Assembly: GCA_945861025.1 (NCBI GenBank)
Contig: CAMASN010000023.1
Span: forward strand, 1 to 44,805
Direction of reading: 5' to 3'
Source: Ferrithrix thermotolerans DSM 19514
Lineage (GTDB): Bacteria > Actinomycetota > Acidimicrobiia > Acidimicrobiales > Ilumatobacteraceae
Length of the DNA stretch: 44,805 bases
Position numbers and translations under genes: made by a program
Part shown: one piece after another, positions 33,164 to 42,369 of the stretch
Layout of the letters: each line of letters opens with the position of its first letter
How positions within the stretch are numbered: the first letter of the stretch is position 1
The notes under the pieces: model-generated
What the model was told of the DNA's origin: nothing
Database searches by the model: none
The model's input: the letters and a program-made list of their open reading frames with translations, nothing else

Positions 33164-33271
33164 GCCGCGTCGGCCTGGTCGATTGCGAGAGCCCCTTGAG
33201 ATGGCGTGGGTTCCTAGTTGTAGGACCATTGGCGCATTTCTATTAGGCCATGCGTCAGTCACAATCAGTTC

Positions 33272-34747
33272 ATGAAAACGGATCTCGGAGAGACTGTCGA
33301 AGCGCCTGACCTGACCACTTCGCTCAAAATCACCCTACCCTCACCGAGGTACTACGACGGGCGCCGTCAGAACCGCCGCTCGGCTTCGAAGACTCGATAC
33401 TTCGACCAAAGCCGCCCTGTTGACGGCCTCGATATGAATCCGGTATCCGTTCGCCGCCCGGTCATCCATTTCCTTCTCGCTGGCATGCTGGCGCTCGGTA
33501 CAGCGATGGGCTTCAGTTTCTACGCAAGCCACGCCGCCGCTGAGCGTATGGCACTCGACGAAATTATGAGAATCACAGAACTTCACTCTCGCGACCATAT
33601 CGGCGCGCAGCTCACCGATGCGGCGCTCGCAGGCGACCCAGCGGCGCTCGCTGCACTCGACAAAGTGGTGCGCGAAAATGTGCTCGACGATGAACTCGTC
33701 CGAGTGAAGATCTGGACGCAGGATGGAGTCATCCGCTATTCAGATGAATCCCGCCTCATCGGTCAGAAATACGCCCTCGACGGTGCTGAACTCGCTATCT
33801 TCAATGGTGGGCCGCCCGTAGTTGAAGAGGCGGATCTCACGGAGTCAGAGAACCAATTCGAGACACAGTCAAGGTTGCTCAGCGCTTACGTATTCGGCAG
33901 CTCGGTCGATGGCACTCCCGTGCTCGTTGAGGCGTACCACCGGTACAGCCGTGTCGATTCGGCTACCAACACGTTGTTGCGCCAGTTCGCACCGATCGTC
34001 ATCGGCGCCCTAGTATTCATTGAGCTGGTGCAGATCCCACTCGCCTGGCGCCTCGCCCGTCGACTTCGCAGCGGCCAGTTGCACCGTGAGCGCCTCCTGT
34101 CGCACGCCATCGAGTCGTCGAACGCCGAACGCCGACGCATCGCAAGCGATCTCCACGACGGCGTTGTGCAGGAACTCACCGGAGTGTCGCTGAGCCTAGC
34201 TGCAGCCGCACGAGGCACTGCCGATGCTCATCCGCAACTCAGCGCGAGTTCGGCCAGTATCCGCGACAGTGTTGTGGCACTGCGCACCTTGCTCGTTGAC
34301 ATCTATCCACCAAACCTAGCCGAAGAAGGAATCCAGTCGGCCCTCGAAGATCTGATGCGCCGTCTCGAAGCCCGAGGTGTCGATGCGCAACTCACAGTTC
34401 ACGTAGACGCATCACATCTGGCGAACGCCGCTGCAGGCCTGATCTACCGCAGCGCTCAAGAGGCGCTCCGTAACGTGGCCAGCCATGCCGATGCCTCGCA
34501 CGTGACGGTCGATGTCGACCTACAGGGCGACACGGCGATTCTTAAGGTTGAAGACAATGGCCGTGGATTCTCTGATGAGGACCGAGTAAACAAAGCCAAC
34601 AACGATCACTTTGGTCTACGAGCTTTGACAGATCTCATCACAGACGCCGGCGGACGTATTGTCGTCCGCTCCCAAGTCGGGGTTGGTACACGAGTTCTCG
34701 TTGAGATCCCCAACGCTATTCATCGCCGAGAAGGAGACCGCCAGTGA
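33272..34747 (+). CDS. Sensor histidine kinase, HisKA_3 (NarX/DesK) type
   Basis: 491 residues from ATG 33272. The first 55 are charged and show no homology, and ATG 33434 (before NPVSVRRPV) is a possible alternative start. A membrane span at about 64-84 and another at 238-255 enclose an extracytoplasmic sensor of about 150 residues. The dimerisation domain has ERRRIASDLHDGVVQELTGV with phospho-acceptor His295. The ATPase domain has SAQEALRNVASHADASHV, VEDNGRGF and HFGLRALTD. The stop overlaps the next gene's GTG (GTGA), so this kinase is coupled to the second response regulator; the first may be a second partner. Confidence 0.88.
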   Translation: MKTDLGETVEAPDLTTSLKITLPSPRYYDGRRQNRRSASKTRYFDQSRPVDGLDMNPVSVRRPVIHFLLAGMLALGTAMGFSFYASHAAAERMALDEIMRITELHSRDHIGAQLTDAALAGDPAALAALDKVVRENVLDDELVRVKIWTQDGVIRYSDESRLIGQKYALDGAELAIFNGGPPVVEEADLTESENQFETQSRLLSAYVFGSSVDGTPVLVEAYHRYSRVDSATNTLLRQFAPIVIGALVFIELVQIPLAWRLARRLRSGQLHRERLLSHAIESSNAERRRIASDLHDGVVQELTGVSLSLAAAARGTADAHPQLSASSASIRDSVVALRTLLVDIYPPNLAEEGIQSALEDLMRRLEARGVDAQLTVHVDASHLANAAAGLIYRSAQEALRNVASHADASHVTVDVDLQGDTAILKVEDNGRGFSDEDRVNKANNDHFGLRALTDLITDAGGRIVVRSQVGVGTRVLVEIPNAIHRREGDRQ

Positions 34748-35370
34748 TTCGCGTAGTAATTGTCGACGACCACATGATGGTTCGCGCTGGTCTCAGCCAA
34801 CTGCTGAGCACCGTCCCCGATATCGAACTCGTGGGTGTCGCCACCGACGGCCTCGAAGGCGTCGAGGTGGTTCTGCGCGAGAAGCCCGACGTGGTGCTGA
34901 TGGACCTCTCCATGCCCAACCTCGATGGCGTCGGAGCAACGGCTCGCGTCGCCGCACGCCTGCCCGAGTGCAAGGTGCTGGTGCTCACGTCGTTCAGCGA
35001 CCAGCGTCGTATCACCGAGGCGTTCGCTGCTGGCGCCAACGGTTATCTGCTCAAGCACACCGAGCCCGACCAGATCGTGGCAGCAATTCGCTCGATTCAC
35101 GTCGGCGAGTCACCGCTTGACCCCAAGGCAGCCAGCGTGATGCTCAACGCGCGGCGTTTACACACGGTTGCCGACGACCTGTCGTCACGCCAACTCGAAG
35201 TACTCGGGTATGTGCGCGAAGGCATGCCAAACCGCATCATCGCTTACAAACTCGGCATCACTGAGCGCACCGTGAAAGCGCACCTCACGCGCATCTTCGC
35301 CCACATCGGCGTCAGCGATCGTACCCAGGCCGCTGTGTGGGCCACCCGTAACCTCACCACCACCTCCTGA
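34744..35370 (+). CDS. NarL/FixJ-family response regulator (second of two)
   Basis: 208 residues from GTG 34744, which overlaps the kinase stop as GTGA. The receiver shows VDDHMMVRAGL, Asp54 in VVLMDLSMPNLDG, the switch VLVLTSFSD and the Lys in GYLLKHTEPD. The LuxR-type HTH is LSSRQLEVLGYVREGMPNRI, then TERTVKAHLTRIFAHIGVSD. It is clearly paralogous to the regulator at 32525, with the same length and domain order, but differs in the output-domain helices and lacks an equivalent of its NESDTQ tail. Direct coupling makes it the most likely phosphorylation target of the kinase. Confidence 0.92.
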   Translation: MIRVVIVDDHMMVRAGLSQLLSTVPDIELVGVATDGLEGVEVVLREKPDVVLMDLSMPNLDGVGATARVAARLPECKVLVLTSFSDQRRITEAFAAGANGYLLKHTEPDQIVAAIRSIHVGESPLDPKAASVMLNARRLHTVADDLSSRQLEVLGYVREGMPNRIIAYKLGITERTVKAHLTRIFAHIGVSDRTQAAVWATRNLTTTS

Positions 35371-35829
35371 GCCTTCCCGCGTTCCCTTCCCGCGTTGAAT
35401 CGCTGCCCTGCCGCGCCCTCGCCCGCGCCCTGCCGGCATCCCCATAAAGCACCAGCGCACGCTTCACGTGCGCCCACGCTTGCTGGGCGTCGGACAGCAT
35501 CTTGACAAACGGCTCATCGACGCGCCGCAGATGCCCTCTCTGGATCGAATTGGTGCGACCTCTCTACACCCAGTGCACACACAAATCGTTGCGGATTCGA
35601 GCTGCGCGACCACGCCGCTGGACAATCGAAACCAACAAAACCCATATGACGTAAAGGTTTGGTGGCATCGACGCTTCGGCAAAGGTCGCACAACTCAAGG
35701 TATAGAAGGGTGCAGAACTAAGACCATTGGACATGGTCCGAATGACCCGTTGACCTTAAAGGCCTCATCCCGGCACTCTTGTTCTGCGCACCGAAAGGCG
35801 CGCACAGAACTGATTCGAGGGAGACGAAG
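35371..35829. other. 459-nt gap before the heme peroxidase gene; probable 3' and 5' untranslated regions
   Basis: No convincing gene lies here. Near the left end a 13-bp unit CCTTCCCGCGTTC is repeated (35372, 35385, second copy partial). GCGCAC-gcttcac-GTGCGC (35455-35473) is a 6-bp hairpin that could end the two-component transcript. The right half is more A/T-rich than its surroundings. It holds paired segments (GGTC at about 35691 with GACC at about 35725; GGAC-atg-GTCC just after; GTTCTG near 35780 with CAGAAC near 35812), so the peroxidase mRNA may have a structured leader. A GGGAGA lies 5 nt before ATG 35830 and serves as ribosome site. TTGACC near 35750 is a possible -35, but the -10 is unclear. 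Confidence 0.5.
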
Positions 35830-38800
35830 ATGTCTGCAAGCAACACACACCATGCAAACCTGAAGGCCCGACGCACAGCCGTGCTGGAGCGGTCAGGTCT
35901 AGCCGTCCGGCCATCACGGTCGGTCGAAGCCCAGACCAAGCAACGGCGTATTACCGCCCTAGCACTGGCAATCGCCATGTTTGCCACCGGAGTCGTGGCC
36001 GGCGCCAGCAACTTGGGCGCCAACGCCGCCCCGGTTGGGCAGGGCTTCACCGTCACCGCATCAGACCTGGCGTACATCTTGCGCCAGATCAAGGTGGCCG
36101 AGAATCACGCAGTCAGCGCCACCGTCGTCGACCCCTGCGCCGGACTCGTCGGCACCAGGCCCGACCAGATCCCCAGCCCGCTCATCGGCTTGGGTCTACG
36201 CACTGTCGACGGCTCGTGCAACAACTTGCAAGCCGGCCAAGAGACCTTTGGCTCCGCAGATCAGACCTTCCCTCGTCTGACCACCCCAGTGTTTGAGTCG
36301 GCTGAGCCAACTCCAGCTGGCTTCGGACCTCCCAAGTCCACCTCGTACGCCCAGAACAAGGGCCTCGTGTTCGACTCCCAGCCCCGCGTGATCAGCAACC
36401 TGATCGCCGACCAGACCTCGACAAACCCAGCAGCAGTAGCCGCTGCAGGCTTTCCGGTTCGCACCCAGGGCAACAACGGCGTCATGCCATGCACCGCTCC
36501 AAGCACCCCAGTTGATTGCGTGCCTGCCGGCCAAACGTTGTTCATCCCGAACGTGACCACCGACGTCGGCCTTTCGCCACCGTACAACTCGCTGTTCACC
36601 ATCTTCGGACAGTTCTTCGATCACGGCCTCGACAAGATCACCACCGGCGGCAGCGGCACAGTGTTTGTGCCCCTTCACGCCGACGATCCGCTCATTGTGG
36701 GCGGCGACGGCGTCGCCGGCACCTCCGACGATCCACAGCCCGGCGACGCCAACTACGTGCCACCAAGCAGCCGCTTCATGGTGCTCACCCGTGGCCAGCA
36801 GCAGCCCGGCCCCGACGGACTCTTGGGCACCGACGACGACATCCACGAGTCGATCAACACCGACTCACCATGGGTCGATCTGAGCCAGGCATACGGCTCG
36901 CATTCTTCGCATCAGGTTTTTTTGCGTGAGTACGAATTCAATGAGTTCGGCCACCCGGCCGCAACCGGCCGCCTGCTCGGCAACAACGATGGTGCCATGG
37001 CCAACTGGCACGATGTGAAGACACAGACCGCCAACAACCTCGGTTTGTGGCTTGTCGACACCGACGTCACCAACGTCCCAATGATCGCCGCCGACCCATA
37101 CGGCAACTTCATTCCTGGCCCGAACGGTCTTCCCCAGTACGTGACCGCACTCGGCCTTGTCGAAGGCGACCTCGCCAATCCAGTGCCAGCACCCGCAAAC
37201 GTCCGCCGCATCAACACAGCGTTCCTCAACGACATCTCGCACGCCGCAGCCCCAGTTGGCGCACCAGACCCTGACACCACCACCGCAGGGCCAGCCCAGG
37301 CCCTGAGTGCCATCTGTGGTGACGGCCCAACACCTTGCTACGACAACGAGTTGCTCGACCTGCACGTAATCGCCGGCGATGGCCGCGTCAACGAGAACAT
37401 TGGCCTCACCGCCATTCATACCATCTTCGAGCACGAGCACAACCGCCTCGTGACAGACCTGCAGAACGTACTCAACAACAACCCGTCGTTGCACGACGCC
37501 TACATGGCAACCGGTTTCGGCACGTTCACCTACGGCGAGCGTTTGTTCCAGGCCGCACGCTTCGTGAACGAGATGGAATACCAGCACCTGGTGTTCGAAG
37601 AGTTCGCTCGCAAAATCCAGCCAGCGATCAACCCATTCAATCTCTTTGCTTTCAACTCAACAGCGACTGACCCAGCGATCAAGGCAGAGTTCGCTCATGC
37701 CGTGTACCGCTTCGGCCACTCAATGCTCAATGAGACGATCCCCCGCACCAACGTTGACGGATCCAAGACTGACATCGCCCTCCTCGATGGCTTCTTGAAC
37801 CCAGAGGAATTCAAGAACGTCACCCCCGACGATCTTGTAGCCGCTGGCAACGACATGGGCAGCGCTGGTGCGGGGGCAATCGTGATGGGCTTGTCGGATC
37901 AAGCGGGCAACGAGCTCGACGAGTTCGTAAGCGACACGCTGCGCAACAACTTGCTCGGGCTGCCGCTCGACCTCGCATCGCTGAACCTGGCTCGTGCCCG
38001 CAGCGAAGGCGTCGCCTCGCTCAACAACATTCGCCGTGAGATTTTCGCTCAGACCAACGACGGTCAGCTCACCCCTTACACGGACTGGATCGATTTTGGC
38101 ACACACCTCAAGCACCCAGAGTCGCTGATCAACTTCGTGGCCGCCTACGGCACACACCCCACGGTATTGGCTGAGACCACCACCATCGGTAAGCGCAGTG
38201 CAGCTCGCGCCATCGTGAACCCAGAACACGGCCGCGACGCCCCAGATGATGCTGCAGAATTCATGTTCAGCACCAAAGAATGGGCAAACAACGGCACGGT
38301 CAATATCACCGGCCTCGATGACGTGGACCTGTGGATCGGTGGCCTCGCCGAGAACACCGACCTCTTCGGTGGCCTGCTCGGCAGCACGTTCAACTACGTG
38401 TTCGAGCTACAGCTCACCCAACTCCAGGATGCCGACCGTCTCTACTACCTCAACCGCACGCCCGGCATGAACTTGCGCACACAGCTCGAAGGCAACTCGT
38501 TCGCCGAGATAATGATGCGCAACACCACAGCAACCGGCCTGAAGGCCGACTCGTTCGGCACAGCCGACTGCAAGTTTGAGATGGCCAACATCACCTCGCC
38601 TGCTGCCCCAGGAAGCATCATCACTGGCGTCGGCTCAGTGAGCGATGATCCAAAGTCAGAGTGCGACGAGAACAGACTCTTGATCAAGATGGCAAACGGC
38701 CAGATCAGGTACCGCCGACTCAACAGCGTGGACACACCAGGAATCAACGGCCAGGCCGTGTACAACGGTACGTCGGGTGCCGACCGCATCGGTGGAGGCA

Positions 38801-41800
38801 ACGACACCGACACCATCTCCGGCAACGAAGGCAACGACGTGCTCGAGGGCTACGGCGGTCCTGACCATATTCTCGGTGGCGACGGCAACGACATCATCAC
38901 CGATACTGGCGGCGACGACGTGCTCAAGGGCGGCCCGGGTAACGACGCCATCGACGGCGGTATCGGACTCGACCTCATCCTCGGCGGCGACGGCAACGAC
39001 CTCATGGCCGGCGGCGCAAACACGAACACCCACTTCGCTGGTCCTGGCGACGACTTCATCCTTGCCGGTCAAGGCGCCGACATCGCCCAAGGCGACAGCG
39101 GCGACGACTGGATGCAGGGCGGCGAGCAGACCGACCTGTTGCAGGGCGACAGCGGCTCGTTGTTCTTCGACGATCACAACAAGCCAGGCAACGACATCTT
39201 GATCGGCCAGGCCGGCGACGACGACTACGACATGGAAGGCGGCGACGACATCGGCGTTGCTGGCCCCGGCATCGAGAAGAACGCAGGCGGCGCTGGCTAC
39301 GACTGGTCAACCGGAATTTTGGATCCCCAGCCACAAGACGCAGACCTGAACGTCCCAATCATCGGTCTGCCAGTCGGCCTCAACGGCGTGCGTGACCGCT
39401 TCAACGAAGTGGAAGCACTCTCAGGCGGATCGTTCAACGACATCCTCCGCGGCGACGACATCGTTCCAGAACAAGTCGGCGGCATCGGCTCGCTTGCTGA
39501 TGGCGGCATCGGCTGCAACGCTTTGGATCAAGCTGGCGTCGACCGCATCAGCGGGCTCGCCGAGATCATGCCAGCGCTGACCACACCGTCGGCTCCGATC
39601 ATTGCTTCTACTGCAACGCTCGACTGCCCACTCGTGGGCGACGTGTGGGGCATGGGCAACATCTTGCTCGGCGGCGGCGGAAGCGACCTGATTGAGGGCC
39701 GTGGTGCCGACGACATCATCGACGGTGACCGCTACCTCAACGTGCGGCTCAGCGTGCGCACCGATCCAACAGACCCGACAACCGAGATCGGCACCACCGA
39801 CATCTTCGAGCACACTGCGGCGGCCGGCGGCTCATTCGGTGAAGGCACTGCCGGGATGACCTTGCAGCAAGCAGTGTTCGCAGGCCTCGTTGACCCAGGC
39901 AACATCGTTGCTGTGCGTGAGATTCTCACTGCGCCTGCAGCTGCAGGCGACGAGCCCGACATCGACACCGCTGTCTTCGGCGGCCCTGCCCTGGCATACA
40001 CGCTCGTCAACAACCCTGACGGAAGCGTCACTGTCTCCGACACCCGATGCCTCGATGGCGGTGGCGGCGGCGGCGGTCGCGACGGCTGCGATGGTGTCGA
40101 CACTCTGCGCAACATTGAGAACCTGCGGTTCGCAGACACAACCGTGCAGCTTGATGGCGGCGTCGTCCCGAACAGCCCAGCTGTGGGCACGATTAGCTTC
40201 ACCCCAGCGGCCCCCATGGTTGGCGTACCGCTCACTGTTGTGGCCCCATTGCTCGACGGCCCCAATGGCGTGCAGCCCTTCATCAACTCGATCACTGACG
40301 CTAATGGGTTCGATGCCTTCGTCCCGACGGTGTTTTTCATCTGGGAAGCCGACGTTCCGCAGATTGGTTGGATGCCAGTGGGCGATGCTCCTACCTTTAC
40401 CCCAACAGCGGCTGAGGCCGGATTGACGTTGCGCTTGCGGGTCGTCTTCGTCGACTTCGCCGGCAACATCGAAGAGATCTTCAGCGACGTGAGCCCTGCT
40501 GTTGCTGCAGCCAATCAGCCAGCCACCGGCGCACCAGTGGTCACGCCAGCCCAGCCAATGGAAACTGTCGAAGTGGTCGCTGACATCACAAGCATCGCCG
40601 ATGCGGACGGCTTGGCCGACCCGCTCGGCGCTGGCTTTGCGTACCAGTGGCAGCTCGACAGCATCGACATCGTTGGCGCAAACACCCAGGCCTTTACTCC
40701 CGACGCTCTCATGGTCGGTGGCGCCTTGAGCGTGATCGTTTCGTTCACCGATCTCAACGGCTCACCCGAGACACTCATCTCAGCGCCAAGCTCGCCAATC
40801 GTTGCGTTGCCGCAGCCCGTGTTGCAAGCCTCGGTTGCTGCGCTTGACTTCGGCAACCTCAGCGACGTTGCCCCAGGTGCGGTGCAGTCGGTTGCCATCT
40901 CGAACATCGGCGACGGCTTTCTGCTCGTTGGCGACATCAGCATCACCGGCGCCGATGCCGAGATGTTCACGCTCACGCTCGATTGCAACAACGTCCCGGT
41001 CGATGTGAACACGCCTTGCGGATTCAGCGTGGCGTTCAGCTCAACCACGCTTGGCGCCCACAGTGCCGATCTCAACATCGAATCCAACGCCGGAGCCACC
41101 GTGGTCATCCCGATGACGGTCAACGTGGTGCCCAACACTGCGCCAACTGGAGCACCTGCGATCTCTACCGTGTCGCCAACTGTTGACACCGTGGTGACTG
41201 CAACCATTGGGTCGATCGATGACGCTGACGGTCTCGTCAATGCTCAGTACTCGTTCCAATGGCAAAAGGGTCCGACTACTGGAGCCATTGGTCCGTTCAC
41301 CGACATCGCCGATGCCATCGACCCAACATTCACGGTGACCGCAAACGAGGTCGGCCGCCGAATCCGCGTCGCCGTCTCGTTCTCCGATGACATCTCGAGC
41401 CCTGAAACCGTTACCGGTTCAGCCACAGCGGTCATCGGCGCCACCTTCGTGGGTACTGCTGGCAACAACGTCTGGGTGGGCACCGCTGGCGACGACGTGG
41501 CCTCCGGCGATGCTGGCAGCGACACGCTCTCCGGTAACGCCGGCAACGACATCTTGGCTGGCGACAGCGGCAACGACACCATCAATGGTGGGGCAGGCAG
41601 CGACCTGATCACGTTCTCCGGAAACGACGAAGGTTTCGATGCAGTGAACGGCGGAGCGAACTTCGACACGGTGACCGCCCTCACCAACGACACGGTCATC
41701 GGGATGCGCACGATGAGCAACGTTGAAGAAGTGAACTCCGGCGGCAACTTGAACGTCACGATCTCGGGTGGCCCAACCGCCGACGCGTTGCACTTCGGCG

Positions 41801-42171
41801 CCGTTGCGCTGATCGGAATCGACATGATCGACGGCGGCGCCGGCAACGACAACATCAGCGGTTCGGCGTTGAACGACATCATCCGCGGCGGCGCCGGAAA
41901 CGACACACTCGCTGGCGGCAACGGAGACGACGTGTTCGCCTACATCCCTGGCTCGGGTAGCGACGCCATCAACAACTTCGATGCCGTTGCCACCGGTGGC
42001 CAGGACCAGATCGATCTGACCGGCCTCGGCGTCACCGCCGCAAGCTTTGCCAGCCAGGTCAAGATCAGCCGAGCGGGCAGCAACGTGCGCATCATCGTCG
42101 GCAACGTTCGCATCACGCTCAGCCGTCAAAATCTTGCCAACATCACGATCGACGATTTCATCGTGGGCTAG
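35830..42171 (+). CDS. Secreted animal-type heme peroxidase with RTX calcium-binding repeats (MopA-like)
   Basis: 2113 residues. A long basic N-terminus leads to a hydrophobic signal (about 38-58, ITALALAIAMFATGVVAGAS) with possible cleavage after ANAA. Residues about 250-900 form an animal-type heme peroxidase: FGQFFDHGLD with candidate distal His265, LTAIHTIFEHEHNRL (526-540), YRFGHSMLNE with proximal His630, and DVDLWIGGLAE. RTX nonapeptides (GGxGxDxxx type) follow in two blocks, about 980-1155 (plus a few near 1280) and 1875-2060. Between the blocks lie repeated Ig-like modules (DADGL and FSYQW-type signatures) and a choice-of-anchor-like domain (about 1660-1770). The C-terminus resembles the end of serralysin-type RTX proteins. 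MopA peroxidases of this plan oxidise Mn(II) in alphaproteobacteria; Mn(II) or halide oxidation here is inference. Confidence 0.88.
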   Translation: MSASNTHHANLKARRTAVLERSGLAVRPSRSVEAQTKQRRITALALAIAMFATGVVAGASNLGANAAPVGQGFTVTASDLAYILRQIKVAENHAVSATVVDPCAGLVGTRPDQIPSPLIGLGLRTVDGSCNNLQAGQETFGSADQTFPRLTTPVFESAEPTPAGFGPPKSTSYAQNKGLVFDSQPRVISNLIADQTSTNPAAVAAAGFPVRTQGNNGVMPCTAPSTPVDCVPAGQTLFIPNVTTDVGLSPPYNSLFTIFGQFFDHGLDKITTGGSGTVFVPLHADDPLIVGGDGVAGTSDDPQPGDANYVPPSSRFMVLTRGQQQPGPDGLLGTDDDIHESINTDSPWVDLSQAYGSHSSHQVFLREYEFNEFGHPAATGRLLGNNDGAMANWHDVKTQTANNLGLWLVDTDVTNVPMIAADPYGNFIPGPNGLPQYVTALGLVEGDLANPVPAPANVRRINTAFLNDISHAAAPVGAPDPDTTTAGPAQALSAICGDGPTPCYDNELLDLHVIAGDGRVNENIGLTAIHTIFEHEHNRLVTDLQNVLNNNPSLHDAYMATGFGTFTYGERLFQAARFVNEMEYQHLVFEEFARKIQPAINPFNLFAFNSTATDPAIKAEFAHAVYRFGHSMLNETIPRTNVDGSKTDIALLDGFLNPEEFKNVTPDDLVAAGNDMGSAGAGAIVMGLSDQAGNELDEFVSDTLRNNLLGLPLDLASLNLARARSEGVASLNNIRREIFAQTNDGQLTPYTDWIDFGTHLKHPESLINFVAAYGTHPTVLAETTTIGKRSAARAIVNPEHGRDAPDDAAEFMFSTKEWANNGTVNITGLDDVDLWIGGLAENTDLFGGLLGSTFNYVFELQLTQLQDADRLYYLNRTPGMNLRTQLEGNSFAEIMMRNTTATGLKADSFGTADCKFEMANITSPAAPGSIITGVGSVSDDPKSECDENRLLIKMANGQIRYRRLNSVDTPGINGQAVYNGTSGADRIGGGNDTDTISGNEGNDVLEGYGGPDHILGGDGNDIITDTGGDDVLKGGPGNDAIDGGIGLDLILGGDGNDLMAGGANTNTHFAGPGDDFILAGQGADIAQGDSGDDWMQGGEQTDLLQGDSGSLFFDDHNKPGNDILIGQAGDDDYDMEGGDDIGVAGPGIEKNAGGAGYDWSTGILDPQPQDADLNVPIIGLPVGLNGVRDRFNEVEALSGGSFNDILRGDDIVPEQVGGIGSLADGGIGCNALDQAGVDRISGLAEIMPALTTPSAPIIASTATLDCPLVGDVWGMGNILLGGGGSDLIEGRGADDIIDGDRYLNVRLSVRTDPTDPTTEIGTTDIFEHTAAAGGSFGEGTAGMTLQQAVFAGLVDPGNIVAVREILTAPAAAGDEPDIDTAVFGGPALAYTLVNNPDGSVTVSDTRCLDGGGGGGGRDGCDGVDTLRNIENLRFADTTVQLDGGVVPNSPAVGTISFTPAAPMVGVPLTVVAPLLDGPNGVQPFINSITDANGFDAFVPTVFFIWEADVPQIGWMPVGDAPTFTPTAAEAGLTLRLRVVFVDFAGNIEEIFSDVSPAVAAANQPATGAPVVTPAQPMETVEVVADITSIADADGLADPLGAGFAYQWQLDSIDIVGANTQAFTPDALMVGGALSVIVSFTDLNGSPETLISAPSSPIVALPQPVLQASVAALDFGNLSDVAPGAVQSVAISNIGDGFLLVGDISITGADAEMFTLTLDCNNVPVDVNTPCGFSVAFSSTTLGAHSADLNIESNAGATVVIPMTVNVVPNTAPTGAPAISTVSPTVDTVVTATIGSIDDADGLVNAQYSFQWQKGPTTGAIGPFTDIADAIDPTFTVTANEVGRRIRVAVSFSDDISSPETVTGSATAVIGATFVGTAGNNVWVGTAGDDVASGDAGSDTLSGNAGNDILAGDSGNDTINGGAGSDLITFSGNDEGFDAVNGGANFDTVTALTNDTVIGMRTMSNVEEVNSGGNLNVTISGGPTADALHFGAVALIGIDMIDGGAGNDNISGSALNDIIRGGAGNDTLAGGNGDDVFAYIPGSGSDAINNFDAVATGGQDQIDLTGLGVTAASFASQVKISRAGSNVRIIVGNVRITLSRQNLANITIDDFIVG

Positions 42172-42182
42172 GCAAACCAGAC

Positions 42183-42211
42183 CCGGCGAGGGTACTCCCT
42201 CCCCTCGCCGG
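42183..42211 (+). terminator. Hairpin after the peroxidase gene (first)
   Basis: CCGGCGAGGG (42183-42192) pairs perfectly with CCCTCGCCGG (42202-42211) around a 9-nt loop, 11 nt after the stop codon. There is no T-run, as is common in actinobacteria. Confidence 0.6.
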
Positions 42212-42241
42212 CAATACCAGTAGCTCTTCATGAGCTATGCA

Positions 42242-42271
42242 CACAGGCGAGGCCTTCAGGCCTCGCCTGTG
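42242..42271 (+). terminator. Hairpin after the peroxidase gene (second, strongest)
   Basis: A 13-bp perfect stem (42242-42254 with 42259-42271) closes a TTCA tetraloop. It contains the same GGCGAGG core as the first hairpin. A smaller hairpin, TAGCTC-ttcat-GAGCTA, lies between them. Together they should stop transcription before the lipoprotein gene. Confidence 0.7.
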
Positions 42272-42369
42272 GCGCGCCTCGGCATCATTCATCTCCAAAG
42301 ATTCCTCAAGGTTTCAGCAAATGCGTCGAAGACTCTTGAGGTAATCGAACCGCATGGGATGACGAACGA

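Noticed and set aside
35354-35500. 48-codon minus-strand ORF (MLSDAQQAWAHVKRALVLYG at its start)
   Set aside because: It looks somewhat protein-like, with G/C third positions, but it has no ribosome site or promoter box, overlaps the end of the second response regulator and ends in an Arg-rich tail. It may be a gene remnant, but I cannot support it.
35640-35829. A c-di-GMP (GEMM) riboswitch before the peroxidase
   Set aside because: The nearby diguanylate cyclase made this attractive, but the conserved GEMM core segments are not recognisable in the sequence. Only generic hairpins remain.
38760-39290. Repetitive DNA that could be taken for a CRISPR or tandem-repeat array
   Set aside because: The periodicity comes from RTX nonapeptide codons in one intact reading frame; there are no identical repeats with unique spacers.
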